This document shows positions 16,520 through 28,888 of a DNA stretch of 64,000 nt, in pieces. The notes below the pieces were generated by a model that saw nothing but the letters and a program-made list of their open reading frames with translations, ran no database searches and was not told the DNA's origin. Source of the stretch: Geobacter argillaceus (GTDB taxonomy: Bacteria > Desulfobacterota > Desulfuromonadia > Geobacterales > DSM-12255); the NCBI RefSeq assembly GCF_007830735.1, contig NZ_VLLN01000020.1, positions 1-64,000 on the forward strand, read 5' to 3'. The translations under genes were made by a program, and so were the position numbers. Position 1 is the stretch's first letter. Every line of letters starts with the position of its first letter.

Positions 16520-19500
16520 ACAGCTGGTCGGCCGATTTCATCGCCATCCTGCAGGAGGCCCTGGCCGGCGAGCCCGAGAGCGATGCCGGCCGGCGTCTGA
16601 TCGGTTTTCTGGCCGACCGCGGTTTTGACTATCCTACCCGAACCGCCACCAACATCCGGCTTCTTGCCGAAGTGCTGCCTTTGGACTGTCTCAGCCGGGT
16701 GGCCATGGCTGCGCTGGCCGCACCGACTCCTGACATGGCTCTTAACAACCTGGAGCGTGTCTCTGCCATGGTCGGTAGCGACGACCTCCTTGCCGTCTGT
16801 CAGAAAAAGCCGCAACTTCCCCGACTGCTGACCATCCTTGGCTCCTCACCGTTTCTGACCAATATCCTCTGTCGTGATCCCGACCTGTTTCATGACCTGT
16901 TCGCCGGCCGACTGATCGAGATCAGCCGGACAGAGGAGGAGATGCTGGCCGCCCTGCGGGAGTTTCTGCCCGAGGGAACCACGTATCAGTCACTGTTTCC
17001 GCTGCTGCGCCGGTTCAAGTTTCGCGAGGTGCTCCGGATAGCGGCCCGTGACCTGAACGGCCTCGCCTCGCTGGAGGAGGTGACCTCTGAACTCTCCTCT
17101 CTGGCGGCAGCGTCACTGCAGATGGCCTACGAGCTAACCAGCCGGCACCTGGTTGCCGAGCACGGCCTGCCGATGATGGATACTCCTGGCGGCCTGCGGG
17201 AGGCAGGGCTCGTTATCCTCGGGATGGGGAAGTTCGGCGGCCGGGAACTGAACTTTTCGTCGGATATCGATATCATCTATTTCTATGACTCGGACCAGGG
17301 CGAAACCGCCGGTATCGACGACGGCAAGGGTGGTGTCAGCGGGAAGATTTCCCTGCATGCCTTTTTCGTCAAACAGGCTGAGATGATCACCAAGGCCCTC
17401 TCCCAGGTGACCGAGGATGGTTTCGTCTTCCGGGTGGACCTGGGGCTCAGGCCGGAGGGAAAGGGGGGGGATATGGCCGTTTCCGCCCTTTCTGCCGAGC
17501 TCTACTACGAGATGTGGGGCCAGACGTGGGAGCGGTCTGCCATGTTGAAGGCGAGGCCGGTGGCCGGTTCCCTGGCGCTGGGTTATCAGCTGCTCACGGC
17601 CCTGGATCCGTTCATCTACCGTAAGTTCCTGGACTACAACCTGGTCGAAGACATGATGGCCATGAAGAAGAAGATCGATGCCTCGTTGGCCAGAGAGCGG
17701 GAGGGAGAGTTCAACATCAAGCTGGGGCGTGGCGGCATCCGGGAGATCGAGTTTTTCATCCAGGCCCTGCAGCTGGTCTATGCCGGGAAAAATCCGGCCC
17801 TGCGCGAACGGAACTCCCTGAAGGCGCTGGCGGTCCTGAAAGAAGGCCGGCTCATCAAGGAGGACGATTGCACGGCCCTGGCCGATGCCTACCGCTTCCT
17901 CCGGACCGTGGAGCATCGGATTCAGGTGGTCCAGGAGCGTCAAACCCACAGCCTGCCGCGAAAGGATGGGGAGTTTGCTGCCCTGGCCCGGCGTTGCGGG
18001 TTTCTCCGGAAAAACGGTACCGAACGGTTCCGGGAGGAGTTGGAGCGCCATCGGGGGGCGGTGTCGGCCATCTATGGCGATCTGTTCCTTTCCCGGGACG
18101 AGCGGCTCAAGGAAGAGGTCAGCCCGGAGATCTATTTTTTCTTTGATCGGAAGGCCGATGCCGACTTGATCAAGGACATGCTTGCCGAGCGCCGGTTCAG
18201 GAATGTGGACAGCGGTTACGAGCACCTGTTGATGCTCAGGGACGGGCCCCCCAGGGCGACCTTGACGGAACGGGCGAGGCGGATACTGGAGCAGATCGGG
18301 CCGCCGCTCCTGCAGGAGATCTTTGCCTCCCCCGACCCGGAGATGTCCCTGGCCAACCTGGACCGTTTCCTCTGCGCCGTTGGTTCGCGTTCGTTTTTCT
18401 ACGCCCTGCTGGCAGAAAAACGGGAGGTGCTGAAACTGATGGCCTCCCTGTTCGCCATGTCCGAGTTCCTGACCAAGATCTTCATCGGTCACCCCGAACT
18501 CTTGGAGAGCATGGTGGCCAAGACCTATGCCTCCTCCTTCAAGGAGCGGGAGGTGATGGAGCGGGAGCTGACCGCTCTCTTATCACGGGCCGATGATTAC
18601 GAGGAGCGGCTGGATGTCCTGCGCCGCTACCGGCACGAGGAGTTCCTCAGGATCGGGCTGAACGACATCAACGGCATGGTGGGGCAGACTGAGATCGCTA
18701 CCCAGTTGACCAATCTGGCTGACATCTGTCTGGCTGCGGCGTGCGACATGGCCCGACAGGAACTGGTCCGTTTCGGCAGGCCGACCTGGCACGACGTGGA
18801 TGGTCATGAGCGCGAGGCGGACTTTGCGGTTATCGGGATGGGAAAAATGGGTGGCATGGAGCTCAACTACCACTCCGATCTGGATATCATCTATATCTAT
18901 GACCACCAGGGGATGACCAACGGCGAAAAACAGGTGACCAACCACGAGTATTTCGCCAAGCTGGGACAGAAGATCATCTCCATCCTCACCACCCCGACCC
19001 GGGAGGGGTACGTCTACAAGATCGATACCCGGCTCCGCCCGTCCGGCAATGCCGGGCCGCTGGTAACTTCTCTGGAATCCTTCAAGAACTACCACCTGGA
19101 AGAGTCGCAGGTCTGGGAGCGCCAGGCCCTGACCAAGGCGAGGGTGGTCCTTGGCGGTCCGGAACTCTCGGAAGGGATCGACGAAGTGATCCGGCATGCG
19201 GTCTACGGCAGCAGCGTTGATGAGGATGCCCGCCGGGAGATCCATCGCCTCCGGATGCGGATGGAGACCGAGATTGCCAGGGAAAAGGCTGGTTCCTACA
19301 ATATCAAGACCGGCCGTGGGGGGATGGTGGATGTGGAGTTCATCGTTCAGTACCTGCTGCTTATGCATGGCCACGCCCTTCCCGAAATACGCAGTAACAA
19401 CACCCTGCTGGCGCTGAAGTCGATCCGGGCTGCCGGGCGCATCGACTCAGAGGACGGAACGATCCTCATCGACGGCTACAAATTCCTCCGACGTCTGGAA

Positions 19501-19692
19501 AACCGCCTGCGTATCATCCACGACTACTCAATGAACGACCTGGGGGGGTCCAGGGAATACCTGGACATGCTGGCCCGCCGGCTGGGGTATGATTCGAAGC
19601 TGCGACATCCGGGCGATACCCTGATGAAGGACTATGAAGAGCGGACCGTCGCCGTGCGTGAGGTTTATGATCGTATTCTGGGGGCAGCATGA
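16516..19692 (+). CDS. glnE: Bifunctional glutamine synthetase adenylyltransferase/deadenylylase
   Basis: The 1058-residue protein has two nucleotidyltransferase domains, each followed by a helical GlnD-type domain. The first active site reads [20 protein letters not shown] (near residue 235) and the second [20 protein letters not shown] (near 773); both keep the G-S-D-x-D metal-binding pattern. The N-terminal half removes and the C-terminal half adds AMP on glutamine synthetase in answer to PII and glutamine. Length fits the family, slightly long. It overlaps mtnA upstream and a 65-residue gene downstream, both by four bases. Confidence 0.95.
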   Translation: MNSWSADFIAILQEALAGEPESDAGRRLIGFLADRGFDYPTRTATNIRLLAEVLPLDCLSRVAMAALAAPTPDMALNNLERVSAMVGSDDLLAVCQKKPQLPRLLTILGSSPFLTNILCRDPDLFHDLFAGRLIEISRTEEEMLAALREFLPEGTTYQSLFPLLRRFKFREVLRIAARDLNGLASLEEVTSELSSLAAASLQMAYELTSRHLVAEHGLPMMDTPGGLREAGLVILGMGKFGGRELNFSSDIDIIYFYDSDQGETAGIDDGKGGVSGKISLHAFFVKQAEMITKALSQVTEDGFVFRVDLGLRPEGKGGDMAVSALSAELYYEMWGQTWERSAMLKARPVAGSLALGYQLLTALDPFIYRKFLDYNLVEDMMAMKKKIDASLAREREGEFNIKLGRGGIREIEFFIQALQLVYAGKNPALRERNSLKALAVLKEGRLIKEDDCTALADAYRFLRTVEHRIQVVQERQTHSLPRKDGEFAALARRCGFLRKNGTERFREELERHRGAVSAIYGDLFLSRDERLKEEVSPEIYFFFDRKADADLIKDMLAERRFRNVDSGYEHLLMLRDGPPRATLTERARRILEQIGPPLLQEIFASPDPEMSLANLDRFLCAVGSRSFFYALLAEKREVLKLMASLFAMSEFLTKIFIGHPELLESMVAKTYASSFKEREVMERELTALLSRADDYEERLDVLRRYRHEEFLRIGLNDINGMVGQTEIATQLTNLADICLAAACDMARQELVRFGRPTWHDVDGHEREADFAVIGMGKMGGMELNYHSDLDIIYIYDHQGMTNGEKQVTNHEYFAKLGQKIISILTTPTREGYVYKIDTRLRPSGNAGPLVTSLESFKNYHLEESQVWERQALTKARVVLGGPELSEGIDEVIRHAVYGSSVDEDARREIHRLRMRMETEIAREKAGSYNIKTGRGGMVDVEFIVQYLLLMHGHALPEIRSNNTLLALKSIRAAGRIDSEDGTILIDGYKFLRRLENRLRIIHDYSMNDLGGSREYLDMLARRLGYDSKLRHPGDTLMKDYEERTVAVREVYDRILGAA

Positions 19693-19886
19693 CGAGCGGG
19701 AAAAATCTGCGTCTACTTGGCCGGGAAAAGGGTCCGGGCCGTCAGCCGACCATTCAGGAGATCATTGTCGATCTGCAGCGAGAGATAGAGCAGGGTCTTG
19801 CCGTATACTCGGAGCAGGAGTTGGCAATTCTGGAGCGAAAACTTGCCGAGTACGAGACGCTGCTGGAGCGGATGCTGTCACACTGA
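19689..19886 (+). CDS. Small conserved-looking coiled-coil protein after glnE
   Basis: The 65-residue product begins with a basic, Gly-rich segment ([20 protein letters not shown]) and then forms one long amphipathic helix rich in Glu and Leu (QEIIVDLQREIEQGL and EQELAILERKLAEYETLLER). Its ATG overlaps the glnE stop (ATGA). It has no recognised domain. The coupling to glnE suggests a steady low-level product, perhaps an accessory to GlnE or to the peptidase that follows, but nothing in the sequence proves this. Confidence 0.65.
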   Translation: MTSGKNLRLLGREKGPGRQPTIQEIIVDLQREIEQGLAVYSEQELAILERKLAEYETLLERMLSH

Positions 19887-19969
19887 AAAAGAAATTCAGC
19901 TTTGTTACACTCTGTTTTGGGTCCTACGGGACGTAACCTTTCGAAGTAGAATTGAAAAGCCGGGAGCAT

Positions 19970-20731
19970 ATGTTTCTCCTGAAGCGAATCCGCCGCCGCA
20001 GCGTGCGCAGCCGGGAATTTCCCTCGTCCTGGCAGATCTTGCTGCACGACAAGGTACCCCACTACCGGATGCTGCCGCTAGATGACCGGGCCAGGCTGCA
20101 TGGCCATATTCAGGTGTTTCTCGCGGAAAAGCAGTTCGAGGGGGCGCTCGGCTTGACCGTGACCGACGAGATGCGGCTGACCGTTGCGGCCCAGGCCTGT
20201 CTGTTGATTCTCCGCCGGGGCGGGGACTACTTTCCGCAACTCTCCTCGATCATCATCTACCCCGGCGAGTTTGTTGCCAGACGCCACGACGTCGACGAGG
20301 GTGGCGTGGTGACCGTCGGTGAAGAGTTGCGCTCGGGTGAATCCTGGGAAGGTGGCTCGCTGGTGCTTTCCTGGGAGGACGTGCTCGCTGCCGGCAGGCC
20401 GGGCGAGGACGACTACAACGTGGTCATTCACGAATTCGCCCACCAACTGGATGCGGAGGAGGGGATCACCGCGCTCCTGGAGAGCGGCCGCAACAGCTCT
20501 TCGTTTGGTACTGCGCTATTGCAGGCATACGAGGGGCTTTGCGCCGATCTGGAGTCTGGCCGAGAGACCGTCTTTGACCCCTATGGTGCTGAGAGTGTGC
20601 CAGAATTCTTTGCAGTGGCGAGTGAATGTTTTTTCAGCCTCCCCGGGATCATCCGGGAATATCATCCCGACCTTTACGCCCACCTTCAGGCATACTACCG
20701 GTTGGACCCGTCCGCATGGCAGACTGTATGA
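19970..20731 (+). CDS. MtfA-like zinc-dependent peptidase (PF06167)
   Basis: The 253-residue protein carries the gluzincin-type motif HEFAHQLD near residue 160 (HExxH), with a downstream Glu in PEFFAVASECFF as likely third zinc ligand. SSIIIYPGEFV and SGESWEGGSLVLSWEDV are typical of MtfA family members, which are cytosolic peptidases linked in E. coli to the Mlc repressor. The ATG at 19970 was preferred over TTG at 19952 because GGGAG precedes it closely; spacing is short. Its stop overlaps the next gene by four bases. Confidence 0.9.
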   Translation: MFLLKRIRRRSVRSREFPSSWQILLHDKVPHYRMLPLDDRARLHGHIQVFLAEKQFEGALGLTVTDEMRLTVAAQACLLILRRGGDYFPQLSSIIIYPGEFVARRHDVDEGGVVTVGEELRSGESWEGGSLVLSWEDVLAAGRPGEDDYNVVIHEFAHQLDAEEGITALLESGRNSSSFGTALLQAYEGLCADLESGRETVFDPYGAESVPEFFAVASECFFSLPGIIREYHPDLYAHLQAYYRLDPSAWQTV

Positions 20732-21423
20732 CGGAACGGCTCCTGCACCTCTATGAACTTCTCCTGGCGACGTACGGCCCCCGGCACTGGTGGCCGGCAG
20801 AGACCCCGTTCGAGGTCTGCGTCGGCGCGATCCTGACCCAGAACACCAATTGGGTCAACGTGGAAAAGGCGATTGCCAACCTCAAGGCGGCAGGGTTCCT
20901 GTCTGTTGAGGCACTGGTCCGTGTTGACCCGCTGGAGCTGGGAGAGGTAATCCGGCCAGCCGGTTTTTTCAACGTGAAGAGCAGGCGCCTGAAGAGCTTC
21001 GTGACCTGGCTGATGCTGAGGGCAGACGGGAGTCTGGAGCAGCTGTTTGCCGCCGACTGGCGCCAGTTGCGCCCGGAACTCCTTGCCATCAGCGGGATAG
21101 GACCGGAAACGGCAGATTCCATCCTGCTCTACGCGGGAGCACAGCCGACCTTTGTGGTGGACGCCTACACCAGGCGGCTTCTGTTCCGTCTGGGTCTGCT
21201 GACAGAGGAAGATACCGGCTACGAGGAGGTGCGCTCGCTCTTCATGGATGCACTCCCTCAGGAGGTGAGCCTGTTCAACGAGTACCATGCCCTGATCGTA
21301 CAGCACTGCAAGGAGCGATGCCGGAAGCGGCCATTATGCGGAGGGTGTGTCTTGCGGGTGGAAGGGATCTGTCGGTTCGGTGATGACGGAGTGAGGAGTG
21401 AGGAAAAAGCGGTTGAAGGTTGA
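20728..21423 (+). CDS. HhH-GPD base-excision DNA glycosylase, endonuclease III-like
   Basis: The 231-residue protein has the N-terminal WWPAETPFEVCVGAILTQNT typical of the endonuclease III fold and the helix-hairpin-helix LLAISGIGPETADSILLYAG. The catalytic Asp is in FVVDAYTRR. A C-terminal Cys cluster (CRKRPLCGGC with a later Cys) indicates a 4Fe-4S site. The hairpin Lys used by bifunctional endonuclease III is Glu here (GIGPET), as in monofunctional alkyl-base or mismatch glycosylases. It should remove damaged bases without strand cleavage. ATGA overlap with the peptidase gene; a Met four codons upstream is an alternative start. Confidence 0.88.
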   Translation: MTERLLHLYELLLATYGPRHWWPAETPFEVCVGAILTQNTNWVNVEKAIANLKAAGFLSVEALVRVDPLELGEVIRPAGFFNVKSRRLKSFVTWLMLRADGSLEQLFAADWRQLRPELLAISGIGPETADSILLYAGAQPTFVVDAYTRRLLFRLGLLTEEDTGYEEVRSLFMDALPQEVSLFNEYHALIVQHCKERCRKRPLCGGCVLRVEGICRFGDDGVRSEEKAVEG

Positions 21424-21436
21424 AAGTCTCTTCCCG

Positions 21437-21464
21437 TCACGAATTACGAGTCACGAGTTACGGA
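21437..21464. repeat. Four heptamers (TYACGAR)
   Basis: Units TCACGAA, TTACGAG, TCACGAG and TTACGGA lie in phase between the converging glycosylase and diguanylate-cyclase genes. The last unit almost reaches the stop of the latter. Confidence 0.55.
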
Positions 21465-21467
21465 CTA

Positions 21468-22391
21468 TCACTGCTGGAACATGGAAACGACCCGGTTCCT
21501 TCCCCCTTGTTTGGCTCGATAGAGGGCGGCGTCTGCTTCGCGGATCAGGTCGTCAATGGAGATCAAGCCGGCGGCGGGGTAGGTGGCGACACCCATGCTG
21601 ATGGTTAGCCGCAGGTTTTTGAACTCGTCGCTGAAGGTCTGCTGTTCAATCTTCACCCGTAACCGCTCAGCCACCATGACCGCTTCTTCGTGGGAGGTCT
21701 CGGGAAGGATCAGAACGAATTCTTCGCCGCCATAACGGACAGCTACGTCGTAGCTGCGCAGGTCTTCCTTGGCCAGATGGGCGACGCTCGACAGGACGCT
21801 GTCGCCTTCTTGGTGTCCGTATTGGTCGTTCACGCGCTTGAAATGGTCGATATCCATGAGCACCATGGATATGGGAGATGACTTGCGCTGGGACCGCTGG
21901 ATTTCCCGCTCCAGAGCCACCATCATGTAGCGACGATTATAGAGCTGGGTCAGGTGATCGGTATTGGAGAGTTGTTTCAGAAGATCGTTGGACTTTTTCA
22001 GCTCGTCCTGCAGCATCTTGATCTTCAACTGGACCTTGACCCGGGCCATCAATTCCCCCGGGTCGAATGGCTTGGTCACATAGTCGCATGCTCCTTGCTC
22101 AAGCCCGCGAATCTTCAGTTCACGGTCCTCGCGGCCGGTTAGCATTATGATCGGTATGTCCCGCAGTTCCTCGCGGGTCTTGACCATGGCGAGAAACTTG
22201 AAACCGTCCATCCTGGGCATCTCCAGGTCGCAGAGAACCACGTCGACCTGGGTACCGAGGAGCGTTTTGAAGGCCTCGATACCGTCACCAGCCTCCAGGT
22301 AACGGTCAAACACACCGAAACGCATCAGGGTCTGGATGATCTGTTCCCTGATGGTATCCGAGTCGTCGATGATCAGGATGCTGGTAGCCAT
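21468..22391 (-). CDS. Response regulator with diguanylate cyclase output (REC-GGDEF)
   Basis: The 307-residue protein has a receiver domain with Asp55 as phospho-acceptor (VVLCDLEMPRMDGF) and Lys in YVTKPFDPGE. A GGDEF domain follows with the active site GGEEF at about 221-225. An inhibitory I-site RSYD lies exactly five residues before it (RSYDVAVRYGGEEF). It should make cyclic di-GMP when phosphorylated and be feedback-inhibited by product, like PleD/WspR-type regulators. No cognate kinase is adjacent. The ATG is at 22391; purA lies upstream on the same strand. Confidence 0.92.
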   Translation of the reverse strand: MATSILIIDDSDTIREQIIQTLMRFGVFDRYLEAGDGIEAFKTLLGTQVDVVLCDLEMPRMDGFKFLAMVKTREELRDIPIIMLTGREDRELKIRGLEQGACDYVTKPFDPGELMARVKVQLKIKMLQDELKKSNDLLKQLSNTDHLTQLYNRRYMMVALEREIQRSQRKSSPISMVLMDIDHFKRVNDQYGHQEGDSVLSSVAHLAKEDLRSYDVAVRYGGEEFVLILPETSHEEAVMVAERLRVKIEQQTFSDEFKNLRLTISMGVATYPAAGLISIDDLIREADAALYRAKQGGRNRVVSMFQQ

Positions 22392-22483
22392 AGTTTCTGG
22401 TTGTGTCCTGATTGGTCGCTACACAATGAGACGAGTTTAACTTTGATCATTGCGATTGCAACCTGGATTGATTGCGCGAACTC

Positions 22484-25163
<2,680 letters not shown>

Positions 25164-25181
25164 ACCCTTCTCATGTCAATC

Positions 25182-25211
25182 AAAAAGGGTGGCCAATAAG
25201 CCACCCTTTTT
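25182..25211. terminator. Bidirectional terminator
   Basis: AAAAAGGGTGGC and GCCACCCTTTTT form a 12-pair stem around the loop CAATAA (25194-25199). On the minus strand it would end transcription from the exported-protein gene at 25307-26824 before hisZ. Confidence 0.85.
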
Positions 25212-25213
25212 GG

Positions 25214-25302
25214 GTTCACTGTTCAATGTTCAAGGTTGTGTAACTATTCAAGTTTTGGTTTAAGGTTCCAGGGTTTCAACTTTGAACCTTGAACCTTGAA
25301 CC
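25214..25302. repeat. Heptamer arrays (GTTCANN and TTGAACC)
   Basis: GTTCACT, GTTCAAT and GTTCAAG lie at 25214-25234; three perfect TTGAACC units lie at 25282-25302, the reverse complement of GGTTCAA. Degenerate copies fill the space between. The unit matches that of the array after uvrD. Confidence 0.65.
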
Positions 25303-25306
25303 GATG

Positions 25307-26824
25307 TTACTCCACCTTCTTGATCGAAATGGCGCTGGCTCCCTTTTCGATCATGCCGGGGCGCTTCACCACTTCTAGAAGTACCAGTTCCTTGCGTGTG
25401 TCGTCATACGCATAGTCAGCCAGGTAGTTCTGGCTCTGCTTGGTGTGCCAGCGTTCTTCCATGGCGGCGCCGTTCCATGCAAAGTTGTACACGGAACTCT
25501 TGGAGAAGGAGCGGCTGTTGCCGATCACCCAGAATCCTTCGTTTTTGGGGACGATGATGTCGTTGTTGCGGGTTGTCAAAATTCTTTGCTCAACAAAGAT
25601 TTTTCTGAACTGTTCTCCGGTGACCCTGACGTTTTGCGGGTCTTCACGGAGAAAATACGTTTCAGAGCCGCCGAGTCGGTCATTGCTCCGCCAGAGCTCT
25701 TCGCCGTTCGCTGCATATACGGTCAGATAACCATCCTTGTTGATTGTCACGGTACGGACCGTCCCGTCCTTTTCCACAATTCGGCCGAAGCTGTATATTG
25801 TTGCGGAACGCGGGAGTTTCAGCGGATTCTTCAGTTCATACCCGGACCCGGTTTTCACCACTTCGGACACGTCACCGAAGAAATCCGTGTCGCGCCCGGT
25901 TTGCTGGCCGTAGAGTTTCGATTTGCCGTCTGTTCCGGGTAGTGCGCGAAAGAAGTATGGCAGATCGCGGGCAATCAGTTTGAAGGTTCCGTTTTCAGTG
26001 ATCCATACCTGAGAGGCCAGTTCGTCACCGCGCATCAGGGTCACATAGAGCTCGGGGATTCCATCGCCGTCCAGGTCGGCGGTGTCGATGCCGATGATTT
26101 TTTCGTTTGCCTTGAACCCCTTTTCGTTAGCAATTAGTGTGAGCTTGTCTCCCTGGCGATAGAGCCGCAGTTCCTGCTCAAGCGCCAGGTAAAGTTCGCG
26201 TTCGCCGGACGGGAGCGATTTGCCGATTGCCAGGCCAACCATCGCTCCATCGAGCCGTTGGCCGATCATACCGCTTTCGCCGGCCTGGGCTATATGTTGC
26301 GGGCGGACGATGTCGCCGGCTTGTTGGGGTGGTGTCTGCGGGGCAACCAAGGCCGGAGTGGCGATTACTTGTGGATTGCCTGTCGGAACCGATGCCCGCG
26401 TTAATGCTGTCTGCGGCTGACCTTGCGGCGTAACAGCCTTGGCCAGCTCTGCATTCAGCTTCTGGGCCAGCCTGGTTACCGCTGGTATGATATCGTCTGT
26501 GGAGTCGCCCTGTTCAAAGGCACGGCCGATTACCTTGCCGGCGTTATCTTTTAGTTGCGCATCAAGGCTGAAAACTTTGCCAAAGGCAATATAGGTGCCG
26601 GTAATGGTCAGGTCTGCGCCTGACGATGAGTCGGCAATGGATGCGCTTTCGGTTGAAAGACGGGAGGCCAGCAGGCTTGGCAGGCTCGCCTTCAGTTCGT
26701 CCCGGTTGGCGGCGCCGGTGACCCTGAATTCCGGAAGGAAGACTTTGATCGGCGCTGCCGGAGCTGGTACGCTGAGCGCCAGAGTCAGGGCCATGGCCAG
26801 GAACAACTGCATCAATAGCTTCAC
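25307..26824 (-). CDS. Exported VCBS/FG-GAP-like protein of unknown function
   Basis: The 505-residue protein has a signal peptide (MKLLMQLFLAMALTLALS, cleavage near PAPA-AP). A region of about residues 25-130 resembles outer-membrane regulator or CsgG-like domains (TITGTYIAFGKVFSLDAQL). A Gln/Pro-rich linker follows, then a repeat-bearing half in which GIDTADLDGDGIPELYVTL is a clear calcium-binding FG-GAP/VCBS motif. It is probably periplasmic or surface-associated and beta-propeller shaped. Its terminator is at 25182-25211. No substrate can be inferred. Confidence 0.75.
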   Translation of the reverse strand: MKLLMQLFLAMALTLALSVPAPAAPIKVFLPEFRVTGAANRDELKASLPSLLASRLSTESASIADSSSGADLTITGTYIAFGKVFSLDAQLKDNAGKVIGRAFEQGDSTDDIIPAVTRLAQKLNAELAKAVTPQGQPQTALTRASVPTGNPQVIATPALVAPQTPPQQAGDIVRPQHIAQAGESGMIGQRLDGAMVGLAIGKSLPSGERELYLALEQELRLYRQGDKLTLIANEKGFKANEKIIGIDTADLDGDGIPELYVTLMRGDELASQVWITENGTFKLIARDLPYFFRALPGTDGKSKLYGQQTGRDTDFFGDVSEVVKTGSGYELKNPLKLPRSATIYSFGRIVEKDGTVRTVTINKDGYLTVYAANGEELWRSNDRLGGSETYFLREDPQNVRVTGEQFRKIFVEQRILTTRNNDIIVPKNEGFWVIGNSRSFSKSSVYNFAWNGAAMEERWHTKQSQNYLADYAYDDTRKELVLLEVVKRPGMIEKGASAISIKKVE

Positions 26825-26889
26825 CTGAAAACCTCCTGTGGCGTATTTCGCTCACAACCTACTAAATTTTTAGGTAAGACACAAATAGA

Positions 26890-26915
26890 AAGAGCGGACC
26901 GGATGGCCCGCTCTT
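26890..26915 (-). terminator. Terminator after the small exported protein gene
   Basis: AAGAGCGG pairs with CCGCTCTT around a ten-base loop. On the minus strand it is followed by TCTATTTG. It lies just downstream of the gene at 26959-27237. Confidence 0.65.
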
Positions 26916-26958
26916 CAACACAGGTAATTCGTTATTGGCGTATCAAAGCCGAAGGCTG

Positions 26959-27237
26959 TCAATTTCCCTTTTTGTTCAGCAGCACGTCAAGAAGATCATT
27001 TGCTTCGCTCAGCTTGTCCTGCAACTTTTTGATCTCGTCAGCGGTATAAACCTTGGTGCCCTTCTTTATTTCGGCATTCAGCTTCTTGATCTTGGACTGG
27101 ATGCTGTTGACCTCGGTACTGCAGTTCTTGGAAGCCAGCAGGCACTGGTTCTTCTCTTCCTTGGACATCTGGGCAAAGGCTGGTACCGTTACCGATAGGG
27201 CGAAGGCTGCCAGGATCATTACGGCGGCATTTTTCAT
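26959..27237 (-). CDS. Small exported coiled-coil protein with a Cys pair
   Basis: The 92-residue protein has a signal peptide ending in VPAFA. The mature part carries two cysteines (NQCLLASKNC) and a charged helix with KGTKVYTADEIKKLQDKL. The mature protein is about 70 residues and likely periplasmic. A frameshifted relative with the same NSENC and YTADELQRLE features lies at 52343-52575. Its own terminator follows. The porin gene is upstream on the same strand, and the two may share regulation. Confidence 0.75.
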   Translation of the reverse strand: MKNAAVMILAAFALSVTVPAFAQMSKEEKNQCLLASKNCSTEVNSIQSKIKKLNAEIKKGTKVYTADEIKKLQDKLSEANDLLDVLLNKKGN

Positions 27238-27269
27238 GTTAAACCTCCTGTTAAGTATGTTTGTAAGCA

Positions 27270-27296
27270 GGCCGGAGGAGTGGTGGACCTCCGGCC
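27270..27296 (-). terminator. Hairpin after the porin gene, weak T-run
   Basis: GGCCGGAGG (27270-27278) pairs perfectly with CCTCCGGCC (27288-27296). The minus-strand sequence after the stem is only moderately T-rich, so it may be an mRNA-stabilising hairpin instead of a true terminator. Confidence 0.5.
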
Positions 27297-27310
27297 TTGC
27301 CTGGTCTTAA

Positions 27311-28780
27311 CTAGAAAATATAACTTAACATTACGCGAGTAGTGTACGGATCGACCGGGTCCTGACCGGAGACAGCATTCTTGTAGTAGGGGCCGAGGAA
27401 GAGGTAAGCCGCCTGAAAGCCGGCCGTAAGGTTGTCGTACAGCTTGTAACCGACCTCTACGTTGACTTCTGTGCCGAGGTAATGGCTGCCGTTATTGTAA
27501 GTATTCTGGTTTTCCGAGGTGAGACCGGCGCCGACATTGGCACTGGCATAAACCTTCGGTGTAAGGGTTGCATCATAGCCGGCAGTGATAATGACGGCAC
27601 CCTGGCCATTGTTGTTAATGTTGCTGATAATATTTGTATCAGTGGATGTGCCGCCCTGGGCCAGGTTCCGGTTCAGGAGCATCATGCCCGACTCATTGTA
27701 GGAGTTGGTCGGGTTGCCGCCGTTGGGTGTTGTCGTACCAGCTGCCGTTGTGCTGGTAACTGCGCCACCACCAGCAGGTGCTGTCAACGTAGTTGTGTTC
27801 AGCCCGTACTTGGTCTGGGAAACGCTCTGCCAGGAGTGATCGACACCGTCGTTCTTGTCCTGGTCGCCAGAGGCGTAGAGGAAGGCGGTTCTGGCAGTGC
27901 CGGGGCCGGCCTTGACCTTGGCAGCCACGTTCGCGGCCCAGGCGTTTACAGTTGTTCCTTTGCTTGCCGTCAGGCCATTGGTGTTCTGCTTGCTGAAGCC
28001 GGCCTGGTAGGCAGCAAAGCCGCTGATGATTGCCGGACCTACCTTGGCCTCGGCATTGACGCCGAAGGTGTGGAATGTTTCCGGAGCATTGGTGCGGTAG
28101 TCGGAGTAGAGGAAGTACGCGCCACCAACGGTCAGGTCCTTGTTGATGTTGTATTTACCCTCCAGGACAGCAATGTCGAAGTTGTCGGTGCCGCGCGGAG
28201 TCTTCGCCTTGCCGGTCGTGAGGTCCATAGCTTCATAGGGGCGGAAGTAGCCGATGGCGGTCTGGGCATTGCCGTACCTGGCCGAGGCGTAGACACCGGC
28301 AAGATCGGCATCGAGGAAGATGCCCTTGAAGGGGTCCTTATACGCCTGGATCCCGGCCCTGACATTGACCGGAGTGGAGGGGATGTTGAAATCCAGGTAA
28401 ACCCACTTGGTCTCAAGGTTAACAGCGTCGGATTCCAAGCCGCCGCCCGAGTTTCTGAAGGCAGTGGTGTTGATGTTGGAACCGGTATCTATGCCGCCCT
28501 GCGCTTTGTCACCAAAAACCGAATCAATCTCGAAGCCGGTCACCAGTTTCAGGTCGTCGTTGGCTTTGGCGGTGTAGAAAAGACGGGCACGCTGCTCGAA
28601 ATAGTTGGCGGCCGTTGCACTCGTGGCGGACGGTTTGATTTGTTCAGTCGCACCCTTCTCAGTGTTGCTCAAGAAGTACTTCAATTTGTACGATCCATGG
28701 AAATCGTTTTCCAGCGCAGAAGCCGGAACGGCAGCGCTCAGGGCGGCTGCTGCAGAGACTACAATAAGCTTTTTCTTCAT
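27311..28780 (-). CDS. Outer-membrane porin
   Basis: The 489-residue protein has a signal peptide (MKKKLIVVSAAAALSAAVP, cleavage at ASA). Alternating-hydrophobic beta strands run along its length, and the last residue is Phe (MLSYIF), the recognition signal for outer-membrane barrel assembly. It is rich in Gly, Asn, Thr and Tyr. A low-complexity Thr/Gly/Asn stretch near residues 330-370 is probably a surface loop. It likely forms a general or anion-type diffusion pore. Transcription seems to begin about 240 bases upstream from a TTGACA promoter, giving a long leader with a structured element. Confidence 0.85.
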   Translation of the reverse strand: MKKKLIVVSAAAALSAAVPASALENDFHGSYKLKYFLSNTEKGATEQIKPSATSATAANYFEQRARLFYTAKANDDLKLVTGFEIDSVFGDKAQGGIDTGSNINTTAFRNSGGGLESDAVNLETKWVYLDFNIPSTPVNVRAGIQAYKDPFKGIFLDADLAGVYASARYGNAQTAIGYFRPYEAMDLTTGKAKTPRGTDNFDIAVLEGKYNINKDLTVGGAYFLYSDYRTNAPETFHTFGVNAEAKVGPAIISGFAAYQAGFSKQNTNGLTASKGTTVNAWAANVAAKVKAGPGTARTAFLYASGDQDKNDGVDHSWQSVSQTKYGLNTTTLTAPAGGGAVTSTTAAGTTTPNGGNPTNSYNESGMMLLNRNLAQGGTSTDTNIISNINNNGQGAVIITAGYDATLTPKVYASANVGAGLTSENQNTYNNGSHYLGTEVNVEVGYKLYDNLTAGFQAAYLFLGPYYKNAVSGQDPVDPYTTRVMLSYIF

Positions 28781-28888
28781 TGTATTGCCTCCTTTTATTG
28801 TGGATTGAAACTCACTGAAATTCCTGTACGTCGTTCCTTCTTTTTTTTTGCAGTCTCACCCCCTTTCCCTCATGTTCAAGGAAATCCG

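Noticed and set aside
17134-18492. 452-residue minus-strand frame inside glnE
   Set aside because: Antisense to a clear adenylyltransferase; composition is Pro/Arg/Gln-rich without domain or ribosome site.
21437-21464. CRISPR array
   Set aside because: The repeats are seven bases long and contiguous without spacers, unlike CRISPR.
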